From positions 12,090,100 through 12,154,099 of the forward strand of contig CM067059.1 of assembly GCA_033980235.1 (NCBI GenBank): a stretch of 64,000 nt of DNA, written 5' to 3'. Origin of the DNA: Diadema setosum (taxonomy: Eukaryota > Echinodermata > Echinoidea > Diadematoida > Diadematidae). Numbering within the stretch: position 1 is the stretch's first letter; the number at the start of each line of letters is the position of its first letter. A program made the translations under genes and the position numbers. Shown piece by piece: positions 36,501 through 48,500 of the stretch. Under the pieces are notes generated by a model. The model had not been told where the DNA came from. It made no database searches and saw nothing but the letters and a program-made list of their open reading frames with translations.

Positions 36501-39500
36501 CAAATTGAACGCTTAGCGCGTATAACTAAGGGGGATTTTAGCCTGATGCTCTGTTCTTCACTGCTCAGATACCAACAACACTCATCACCTACGGCTACGT
36601 ATATAGAAAAACAGCCATGACGAAAATAAAAGTTTTTCCTTTTCTTTGGCAGATAGACACACAAACTCTTTAAACACACAATAATTTACATGGAGGGACA
36701 TGAAAAAGTTCATTACTACTACTAAACAGTGATGCCTTCTACTCATGTGGCACAAGATACCTCTATGGCAACATAAAACCTGTCTACAACTCCGTTATTG
36801 GGTCAAACAATAACAACCTGGAATTTCAAAGAGATGAGCATGACTCCATACACCTGGCCTAGAGTTAATTCATTCAGTTGCCATTCCTGCTCCAGTTGAG
36901 TTATGTGAGTTATTTTCCGACCTGTCTTGTGACAGTGTAACAGGAACAAACGTAGAGAAAAGGAAAGAGAAAAGGAAAGAGAAAAGGAAAGGTGGCAAGC
37001 GGGGCACTGTACCAAGGGCAACTTAAACAATACGTATGATAAATGAAGCAAATCCAACCTCCAGCCTCCGACAAAAAAAAAAAGGGGGGGGGAACTTGAG
37101 TGACTGTGTGTCGTGGGGTAGTATACGTGATAAGATAATATGATAAATGACATCGCCGATCGGAATAAAGCTGAACTGCCAAAAGAAAAACAAAGAAAGA
37201 GAGAGAAAAAAAATGATAGCGTCCTGCGGGTCTCGAACATCTCGTCCTAAGGTAGTGCATAATGACCATGCAGCGCGCTAAGCAACTATAAATCCACACC
37301 GGCGGCTGTCCTGAAGATTGGATGTGAAATTTATATCTTTATACCATTTACAACATGAAAAAGTTCATTACTACTACTAAACAGTGATGCCTTCCACTCA
37401 TGTGGCACAAGATACCTCTATAGCAACATAAAATCTGTCTACAACTTCGTTATTGGCTCAAACATTAACAACCTGGAATTTCAAAGAGATGAGCGAGACG
37501 CCATACACCTGGACTGGAGTTATTCAATTCAGCTCCCATTCCTGCAAGTTATTTAAACGTACATGTTCCTACCTATTCTGTTACAGTATAACAATAACCA
37601 ATGAAGAGAAAAGGAAAGAGCAAACCAAATGTGGCAAGCGGGACACTGTAACAAGGGGCAATTTACAACATTAAGTGTGACAAAATTAATGAAGCAAACC
37701 CAAACTCCAAACTCCAATACAAAACAAGGGAAATAGAGCAGCCGTGTTCACGAGTTACGTACACTTGATGAAATAATACTAATACGAAAAATGACATCGG
37801 AGTAAAGATGAACTGCCAAAAAAAAAAAAAGAGAAAAAGAAAGAACGGAAAAAAGTCCTGCGGGAGTCGAACTTCTCACCATCCGGTAAGGCGTTATGAA
37901 CACCCAGCGCGCTAAGCGATTATGCCACACGGTTGTCCTGAAGATTGAGTGCGAAACTTAAATCTAAATACTGTCGTTAATGTGTTGACTTGTGATGCCG
38001 CTATTCAACTTCTCACAAGTGGCAGCGTGGATTCGATCAATATACAGTTGCAAAGAAAAATTGGGAATCGTTCTGTACAGACTGCATTCTCATTTTCAGT
38101 TTTAAACTAGAAAATTATCAACCTGATGAGGAGATTTGAAAACATAAAATGCATGATTACTAAAGCTTATTGTCTCAGCTACAACATACGTATGTTTCAG
38201 AGGAAATGGAGCAAAATCAGATGAGGTAAAGGTGCTTAAACGTTGTCAAGTCAATACATGGTTTTAAAAAAAATCACCTCCCATAGACATAACACGTAAA
38301 CTTGTCTGATTTTGAGTCTTTACCTTTAATCACAATTTCTAGTATGATGACGTCATCATATTTCAAAACCATTACATGGACTTGAGAGGCAAATGTTCAA
38401 AGTACAACATATCTGAATTTGGGATAGTATTGAGCTTAAACAACAGAGATACGAGCAAATGAATGTCAGAAACAGTACCTCAAAAAATCAATTCCACTTT
38501 TTTTATTCAAAATGACGATATGATGACGTCATCGCGTTTTCCTGGCAATATTGATACTTGGGATGTTATTTACAATTCATATACTTTTGTAATATGCAAT
38601 AGAAATATAGGGTCAACGGACGATTTAAAGAGCTATGGCGAAATAAATAAAGACATGTTTTTTCACTATATTTGCAGAAAGACGCGCACTCGGAATTTCA
38701 ACTTTGACGCCAGTGCATTCCTTTGTTATAGGTCGAAATCGATCGGAAATCAATGGATATTGTTACTCAAAGTATCAGGAATCCAAATCAGTCCAAAAAA
38801 ATGCATTTTCGTGTTGCTTACGGGCTCTGCGCGCGAAATTGCGCGGACGGACGCGCACGCGAGAAAATGTTTGAAACGCTTAAAATTGTCTGAAACTTCG
38901 AGATTTCCCATTGGGAAGTCGTTTTGAGTCTTTTAAAATTTTGACGCGCGCGTCGTAATGATGACCTGTGTAACTAGCGTTAAAAAGTAAGATAGAGCGT
39001 GACCTGAACTTCAAGTCCACCGAAAATGATACAGAAATGACATCTAGTTATGAAGTTATGATCGATCATGTGACAAGGTCCGAAAATCACAAAATGGCGC
39101 CTAGATGACGTCATAGATATGTTACTGTCATGAAAACCTTATTGTGGCTAGATTTTGCAATGAGACATGTTGACTGAAAATGTCATGTTATTTCGTAATG
39201 TCATTGTTGAGATATTGACGACACAAAATTGTCCAGAAAGAAAGAAGAATAAAAAAAAATAAAGAGATATTTTGACAATCACAATAGGTGATACGCTGAT
39301 AGCGTATCACCTAATTACTTACAAGAGCCTTACATCAATGCTATACCAATTTAACTTCAAATGGATAAAACTAAGAATTTGACAGCCCCCAGCTTATTTA
39401 AACGACAGAAATAAAGAAGGTAAGTATTACCAAAGGAGCAGAGGATCTAAAAAATAAAAAAGTATTGGAATATTCCTTGTGATCTATATCAGTCATTAAA

Positions 39501-42500
39501 ATGATCTTGAGATCTGCGACACAAACGATAAGATGACGCCAATGGAATCAGCTGTCTTATGCATGTGCAGAACACCATTTTGGCCTAATCAGCGTTGTCT
39601 TAACATCAGCGTCAGAGATCTAAAGCTCACTATTAACATAAGAAACTGTTGACTGAAATTACTGAGTATACATGTACTACTCAAGCAGAATCATTGGGAA
39701 AGTACGTAGGTTTGTTACTGGCAATATATGAGGAATGTTTTTCTTCACCTGTTTTTATCATAGTGTACACAGGAGGGAGCAGAAAGTACAATTATGTTTA
39801 CAGTGGTCAAGAAATGTACAGTGTATGACATTTCATGGTTATATTCTGAAACAAGACAAAAGTGAAAAGAGACAGAAATTTTGCAGTCACAGGATATAGG
39901 AAGCACTGGGCAGCCATAGAAATCTAACTATTGATAACTTTATTGCATCTGGAGGACACTTGAGGAGTCATTATCTAGTCTCAAGAAGATCACATTCACA
40001 TAAAATGTAGATCATGACGCACATAGGACAAAGATGACATACAAATGCAGCAAGCATTAATCAGAGCTTAAAGGATGGAACTGGACAGGGTACTGGTCAT
40101 TCAAGGCTGATCCTGGTCTCCTCTAACCGTGATATGACAAAAACATGGTCAGAGAGACAGGAAACCGTACAAAAACATTGAAAATAAAGATTCTCAACAA
40201 GTCAAGGCTGCAACTCTGAAAACTTCTGAAAACATGGAAGACCTTTCATCAGTGGGATTTCTCCTGGTCTCAGTAGATTTAAAAATAAAGAAAGAAAGAA
40301 AGAAAAAAACATTGTTGTGTAATTGCATGGGTTGTGATACCAGACATACTGGGATGCAAGATGCAGAGAAACTAGGAAAGTGAAAATATGTTTGTTGCTG
40401 TACAGTTCAATCTGCTTCATAATGATGATAAATCACTGCATTATAAAAGACACACACAAAAAAAATGAATAAATCATCATCTCTCATACTGATGAAATAT
40501 AACTCACCATATTGTGCAACAACAATCAGTGAGTCACACAGGAATGAAAACTTGTAGCAGTTGTCAGCAAACTCCGTTAGCTTCCATTCCTGCAATCTGA
40601 ATATTCAAACAAAGAAACAAAAACAAATCAAACATCTAACTTGATGAATCAAATAAAAAAGAGATTAAACATCACTGAAGGGGATTATCACACCACTGTC
40701 CGACATGATTGCCATGTGCGAGCAATTAAAATCACATCTGACCAAAGGAAGAAGTTATGCATGATACAAAGGACTTTTCCTTTTTTAGTTTTGGATGTGC
40801 CATAACCACCGTAACATACTTTCCATTACAACTGCCCATAGGAGTATCTTGCACATACATATCTCAAGACCAACATGTGCCCCAAATATATTTGATGAGT
40901 TTAAAAACATCAGAAATAGTTTTCTCCACAAGACTTTTCGTAAACTTTTTTGCCAAAGTATGTTGACATGGCAATGCACTTTCTGCCACTCTCATACAAT
41001 AAAAAAAGAGACCAAAATGTTTGCATATTATTATTTTGACTTCTTGAGCACTCGGAAAGTTGTTTTCTTCCTCTATTTTCTCGCCCCCCCCCCCCCCACA
41101 CACACACACACATCAAACCAATCTCTCCATCCTGAGGGCATCACAGTTGCTTCATAGACATTTGAATGAGTTTAATCACTTGGTCAGTTTTATTCAAAAT
41201 TTGTTCACAGATTGTAGGGAAGCACTCTGACATTTACGCTGTCAGAATCAAAGACAGGGATGGCACAATGCTAGGATGCAAGTTGCTATTAAATACCCTT
41301 TGTGTGCTTTGAATGAGACTAACATAGGAAACTCTGTACCATCGTACACACTGTCCAAAGTCACAGGCACAGAGAGAGTAAAAGGACAAGTTCACCTTAA
41401 CCGTAACCGGGCCGGGCTTTTTGGGCTGTTCTGTAGCAGGGGGAGGGTTACTTCACCCCCCCCCCCCCCCCCCCGAGATCTCGGCCGTCGATCGCACAAT
41501 TTCCATGAAAATTGGCACATACTGTCATGTAATCTACCAAATTATAAAATGAAAAAAATTGAATTTTTTTATATTTTATATTTTATATCAATTAATATGC
41601 ATGAAATCATACATTTTGCTCGAACTCATAAAATAACGCTAACGGCATCCTAGTTTTGGGTGATATTATTCTATGTAGCATTCCTAACAATGTACTTTAA
41701 AAAAAATCTGGTATCAAAATTAATTTCTTATGTTTTCTATTGTTTTATGAAGTGCTTATGTATTTCTTTGTTTTTCGACCTTTTTTTTTCGTTTGTTTCC
41801 AACACAATTTATTACAGAACCCATTTTCAGCCATTGAAAGTGAAAATAATCATATCTTTTTGAATAAGGTGAGAAAACTCTATTTGCATAGACTTTGTAC
41901 ACAGAATCACGTTTCTGAGCCATTTTCAGTCTGATAAGCATGTGTAAAAGGTCATGCAACGTCGTAATGGTATGTCCGATTTTTGCGAAAGTGGTGTCAT
42001 AAGATGCGCAAGACTGAAAAGTAAAAAGTCAGTGAGCAGTGCAGTCAAAAAAATTCGCGCAGCAGGATGGTCATGGAAAATGTCGAGGAGGGTCGATTCA
42101 ACCCCCCCCCCCCCCCCCCCCGGCGGCCGTTTTAGGGTTAACATACATGTGCATTGTAAGTGGATGCAGGAATATCAGCAGAAAATATCAGTGAAAGTCT
42201 GAGGAAAATCAGACAATCCATTCAAAACTTATGAATACGGGAAATACAAAGAGAATTTCACACAACTTTTGAAAAAAAAAAAAATTACACTCCATTGACT
42301 TGTTAAGGGTTGTATCATTCTCCCTGCCTTCTGAAAGTGGCAAGTCAAGTGCTCTTTTATTATGCCAGAAAAGTGAAAATAAGTCAAATTTTCCCTGTTT
42401 ATATTTTCTTTATATCATTCCACGCATGTGACATCACAAGCTGTGGTAGTCTTCTCATCCAGCGATGGTGGCACTGAAACTTTAAAATTCATAACTTTTG

Positions 42501-45500
42501 AAAGAAGCATCCAATTTTCTTCAGACTTTCACTGATGTGTTCTACAGTACTAATATTGAGCTGCATTCACTCAGTACACATGTTTATCAAGGTAAACTTG
42601 TCCTTTAAGAATTATGAAGGGGATGAAGTATTCAGCAAAACACAGCAAAATATAACAGACAAAAGAATTAACATGCTCTACCTCTGAATCATGATAACTT
42701 CCTGCCGGGCTCTTGCCAGGTCAGTCTCGGTCTCGCTGACGCCATCCCCTTCCCTCCCCGTCCACTGTCTCAGGTCCTCCCTCTCCGTCTCCAGCTGATT
42801 GATTTCTCCTTGAAGTCGGGATTTCTCTGCCTCAAGGGTCCCTCTTTCACTGCAAAGGTTCATGAAAAGAAAAATGGATACTCATTCAACTGAGGACATT
42901 TTTACTGCTTGAGGATGGGCTGATTTTGCTACGATGTGCATTTCCCATAGACACTAACCCGAGTTTACTCGGGACTCATCTTCAGTGGGTCAATGCTCAA
43001 CTATTTGGAGGCTATAATCAGAATTTTGAAAAGCGTTTAGTTATTGCACATGGTTGTGTCCTAATGTATTTTGATGTAAACAGCATTTCAAAATGCTGAA
43101 TCAAAATGCACAAGAAGGTGCATTTACGATTGGCAATTCTCTCTTAATGTGTTTAACAAGAAAGCATATGCACAAAATCACATGTTTATTTTGACATCAT
43201 CTCAATGCTTTTTCGGGTCACATGAAGTGGACACGTATGCTGAAGAGCTCGCTAAAATAGGGGTTTATAATTTTTTATAAAATGGGTTCAAGAATGTAGC
43301 CAATTGGAAGCGCTGAAATGAGTCACGTGTGCGTGTATTAATTTCTCACTAACATGCGTGGCCTGACGTCACAATGTTTACACTAGCAGTGCACACTCAA
43401 TCAGTTGTTACAAGTGTGCGTCGTGCGCTACTATACGCGCTGACAATCCTGTAAACAACTTCTAGTTCGGGCTGCCAGCCGGCCTTTCTTGTGTGCATAA
43501 CAAGTGTGGCGTACGTATACTCTTATACGTACAGTACTTATATGTGCGGGATTTCCAAGCACGACGTGCGTAAATGTTTGGGACGAACATCTTCGGACAT
43601 CTTGACTCTTTGACTGGTATTGACCCACAAAGGTACGTGAAAAATGCTGTTAGTTTTCGACCCATTTTATAAAACAAATGATGCACAGGATTATTTCGTG
43701 GCATTAGTGGAGATGCAGCTCACTCTCGGGTATTTACAATGAATGTAGTGCAACATACACTCGGCTTCGCCTCGTGCATGTTTCACAATTGTAAATACCC
43801 AGGTATTGTCCCTTGAGTGCGCTACATCTCCACTAACGCACTCTATCCTGTGCATCATTTGTATATCAACAATGCGCACTGCATGTTCATGAAATCGGCT
43901 CTTTCTTGTGCTTGAAAATTGAGCATAACTTTTCAATTCAATGTAGTGTTTGAGCACTTTGTAACAAATCTCACCTTGATCACAAATTAATCCCAACATT
44001 TACAGGTCACTTATTCAACACCATGGGGAGCATGCCAGTCTAACTGCCAAATGTCACCTTTCCACTGGCTATCTTTAGTTACACAATGGTAGAAAGGAGC
44101 ATTACGGAGAAAGCATTTTGCTGAAGGACATGAGTGCTATGGTGGGGCTTGAACCCCCAATCACCTCATTGAAGGCACAGCCAACAATTCAATGGACCAC
44201 AACACTAAAACTGTCCAGGGGATTACTGATGTAGTTATGTGGGAAAGAATTCTTACCTTTCGGCGTGATTAACAGACTCCTCCTTCTCCTTCAAGGCTGT
44301 TGTCACGGTTGCCAGTCTGGCCCCTCCCTCAAGCAGCTCCGCCTTCTCCTCCTCAGATGGAGGATGGATCTGCTCCATGTCTGCCAGGGTAGTGTCGAGG
44401 GTAGCCTCCACTGTTTGCACGAATCAACAGATGCACATGTAGTAACATCAGCATTGTCCCAACTACATTACACTATCTTTTTGTGCCTGATGCTTGCCAC
44501 AAACATGTACTGTATAACCAGAAATGTTTTCATGTATGAATTTTTTGTGAATTTTGTGAGGAGTCAAGATTTGCAAAAGTTTTTGTCTACACCATGCATT
44601 GAATGCCATTTGCCAATTCAAGAAAATCTCATGTCGCGAAAAAGGTCATCGGCTCCCATTTGTGAAAGTTTTGTGCTGCAAATGTTTCTAGGTTTACAGT
44701 AACATCAAACTGCAACTCACTTTGGGATTTGATACAAGAAAACTTCATTATTTTTTTTTTTTTCTATTTCCTCTACACTGGGCATTTTGGTATACTAGTA
44801 ATAGATTTAAGAGTGATCTAGGTTCAATCCCACCCAGTGCATGCATGCTTTGACAAGCTTTTCTCACAATGTCCATCTTGACCCGGGTATACATAGGGCC
44901 ACGGGTATCTGCCAATGCAGGAGTACTTATTTTGAGAGAAAAAAAAAGCAACAAAGAAACAAGTGAATCAGAGTTTCACAAGAAAACATAAGAATGAAGC
45001 CCCCAGTTCTTGTCTCACGAGGTTGGAGGACTCACAGGATTTAATATCCTCCAGATACTGTTCAATCGTGGTGAGGCTTTCGGTGACCTTGGCCAACTTG
45101 CTGTCCAAACGCTTGCAAGAATCCTGCCAGAGATAAAGAGATACATATCATACCACACTCACATTCGCTCTACCACTGCTGAACTGAAAGTCATGTCCAT
45201 GTATTTTTTTTTTTTTTTTTTTGGGGGGGGGGGGGGTTTCGGGGGTCTTTTTTGTTTTTGTTTTTCTATGGGCCACAAAGGTCTCACAGGTGGGCCAGAA
45301 CGTCATCGAAAACTTTCTTTTTTTTAAAATAGATTTGCAGTAAATCTATAAACTGAGCCTTTAAAAAAAAAAATAAATTGTAGGAGCCAAACTGGGCCTC
45401 AAGATGAAAAAGGTTGAAAAGCGCAGGTCCATGTAATGCCCTGGCACCCAGGATTTACTTGTTTGACTGTTAAAAAGTCTTCCCTGGAGTTAACTACTGT

Positions 45501-48500
45501 ACTGTAATTTACACCTTGAAGTTTCCAAGATTAAGTGCTTTGGCACTGGCTAAAACGCAGGGGCAATGATTTTCATGGTTTTACCAACCAGAAACTGCAT
45601 TAGTGATTCATAACATAAACACTTGATATTGTAATAATAATTATTTGATTATTGATTATTTGGAGTTTCTTTTTGCCATAGGCTAATACACAGACGAATG
45701 AGGAATCTAATCATTTAGCTTGACTTGTGATCAGTAACTGTAATCTGATACCATAACCATGGGCCAGACCTTAAGAAAAGAGCATATCAAAATGTATGTG
45801 AAACATCAGAGAAAGCAGTCACGAATTTTGAGGGTGAGAAATTAAGCCACTGCAAAGCAGCATGAAAACAAAATCTAGCTAAGGCCTAGCTAATGGTCAA
45901 TACGCCATAGATGAAAATGATTCAAAATTATGAAGGGTCTAATATTCTGTTATCATGACATGAGGAGATAAATTTATGTTTTCAGAGGGCCTCCTTTGAA
46001 ATCAGGGATACTTGGCAGCTCTGCTATCACTGCCACTACTTTTCTCAAATGGTGATGCTTCCTAATACTGCCACTCTTCTATTCTAACCCCGACCAATCA
46101 AAGCATCAAACTCTGCCACAATAAAATACCTCCATGGAGCTCTGGACATTTTTCGTCATCTTCAGCCTCCAGCTCTTGAGCTTGGCCTTGGTGGACTGGG
46201 TGCAGTACTTCTGCAGACTGACGACTTGTCGCTGCATAGCCGCCATCTGCAGTTCACAAGTTTTGAAGAAAGAACATGAGAGTGCTGAACACAGGAGAGT
46301 AAGCTGTCCTTACATGCTTCTTTCCATTTTTACATACCCCAGCACACACCCATATCACATCCGTACTGAAAAGCAATCTCTACGTAGAGGAGGTGCCTAT
46401 GAAAGGGAGCTACTTATTTCCAGGCACAGAATATTCTATGGGCAAACTACATTGGAACATATAATAAATAACATTTTTTTTTTTCATTCTTTTTCACGGA
46501 TTAAAGGGAAGCCCTGCACATCCAACTGATTGTTCTCATTTCAGTCTTGGTTAAAGGGATCATACAGTTTTGGTTGAGACCTAATTTCAGGTTTCTAACA
46601 TTTTTTGGTGAGATAATGAGAAACCTTTTATGAAATATGAAAGAGCATGTAATTCTATGACGAATTCAACGTTTATTTGATGAAAATTGGTTTTCAAATG
46701 GCTGAGATATCCAAAACAGAGCGATTCTAATAAAGTGTGGGACCCATACTTTATTACGATTGCTTTGATTTACTTTGTTTTTGGATGTTTCAGTCATTCC
46801 AAACCCAATTTTCATCAAATAAACTTTGAATTCCTCTTAAAATGGTATGCTCTGTACTATATCATAAAGTGCTTTCTTGGTATCTCGCAAAAAGTTTAAA
46901 GCCCAATTCTCATCTCGACCAATACTGTACCATCCCTTTGATGTTTGGTGATTTCACAGCCCAGCATTCAGTGCCATATGTTATGCATTATCTTTCTTTG
47001 TCATTGTATTGTCCTGGCACTGTTTATATCACATGTTATCATATTGTCTCTATTTCCTGTCCTAAATTTTTCTTTTTTTTTAGTTGGGAGCTATACAGTA
47101 TATTTATAATAATGTAAATTTATAATACTTTTGATTTAATTTAATTCAATTCAATTTTAAGTGTCCATTAAAATTTGTAATATTACACTTTTGTTATATT
47201 TTAACTGTCTATTCATTTGGATTTTCTTAGAGGGACTGGCACATTACAAGCACTGATTTTTAGTGGGTTTCTCCATTTTTGCTTAACAAGTTTCAAACCT
47301 ACCTTTCATTGTTATGACAAGGATATTTGTTTTAAAAGATTATTTGCTAATTGATTCACTTTATTGTCATTTCACTTGTAGAACTTGTTGATTTGTGTTT
47401 GTTTGTTTTTTTTTTTGATAATTAGATAAATTTGAATTGAATTTCAAATTGAAATTACCTATTCAAGAAGTGATGTTCATACATTTCGTAATTTTTGTGT
47501 TGTTCATCGTTCTCTTAATTGGGTTTAAAGGAAACTTCTTATCATCTTTCATATAGGATATTTTATGCATCATGAATTGATTGTTGTACTGGGAACATAT
47601 TTTAATACATTAATATATGGATATTTTCTTCACCACGTTGTGTGTACTTTTTGTACTCATTTTTACATAATAGCATAATTAAACATCATTCGTCTGTATC
47701 TCGTTACTTTGGACAGCTATCTTCTGCTTTTGACTACAGGACTATGACGGTTAACTTTTGACACTGCGAGGTTCATGCTCTATGACATTTATCATCAAGC
47801 ATTACTCTGTATTAAAGATTATGGTACATACATAACGTACATATTTCGAATTCATCTATACATGGCGCCATAGTGAAACTCAAACATCTATGGAAGAATA
47901 AGTGCTGGGGACAACCAGGCACCTCATCCTTCAAATACTAACTTGTGTATCATATTCCATAGATCTTATTTTGAAGGCACATAGCGCAGTGCCTGATGAC
48001 CTTTCTGTGACAAATTTCTATGCAGGTGAACTGGCACAGATATATCCAGATCTAAATTCTGAGATTTGCCGCCATTTCACTTTGCAAATTACAACCTCAT
48101 GCAGTGTCAATGACTCACTTCAGTCTTCACATAACAGCTCGTTTGTGAATCACATACCATCTGACAATGAAGACCAGAACATCTATGACATTTTGTGTTC
48201 TCAAATGTAAAGCCATGGAACGCATTTGTATGTAATGCAATACTTTACACTTTCGTGTCGACCAATTGTGCATGGATGCAAAAAGGATTTGACATGCTGT
48301 TGATGCAATACTAGATGGAACTTCTGATGCCAGATGCCCAACATCACCAAAGTTGAAACAAACATCTTCAGGAATGCATGTATCGCTCCCCATAACTAAT
48401 CTACACCTCCCTGTACGCAAGGAGTCGGCGCCCAAACTCATCACCTAGTATCCAACAGTGTACTCCACCCCTTTCCTCAACAGTCTCGTCCAGCTATCAC

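Larger units (their letters stand above)
34009..39316 (+). repeat. 5.3-kb composite repeat region with inverted end motif
   Basis: The left boundary has a small hairpin (AACTCGTC...GACGAGTT, 34009-34031) followed by AGGTGATACGCT. The right boundary is a hairpin AGGTGATACGCTGATAGCGTATCACCT (39288-39314, given in two arms). Inside are long direct duplications: about 35890-36170 matches 38060-38350, about 35240-35500 matches 36480-36760, and about 36700-36850 matches 37350-37500. Three tRNA-like heads are embedded. The end arrangement recalls Helitron/Helentron-type elements, but no Rep/helicase is present. It fills the 7.2-kb intron between KNL1 exons 15 and 16. Confidence 0.5.

Noticed and set aside
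38463..38927. 154-codon open frame in the composite repeat
   Set aside because: No recognised motif, and it overlaps repetitive sequence with TGACGTCAT blocks; probably chance.
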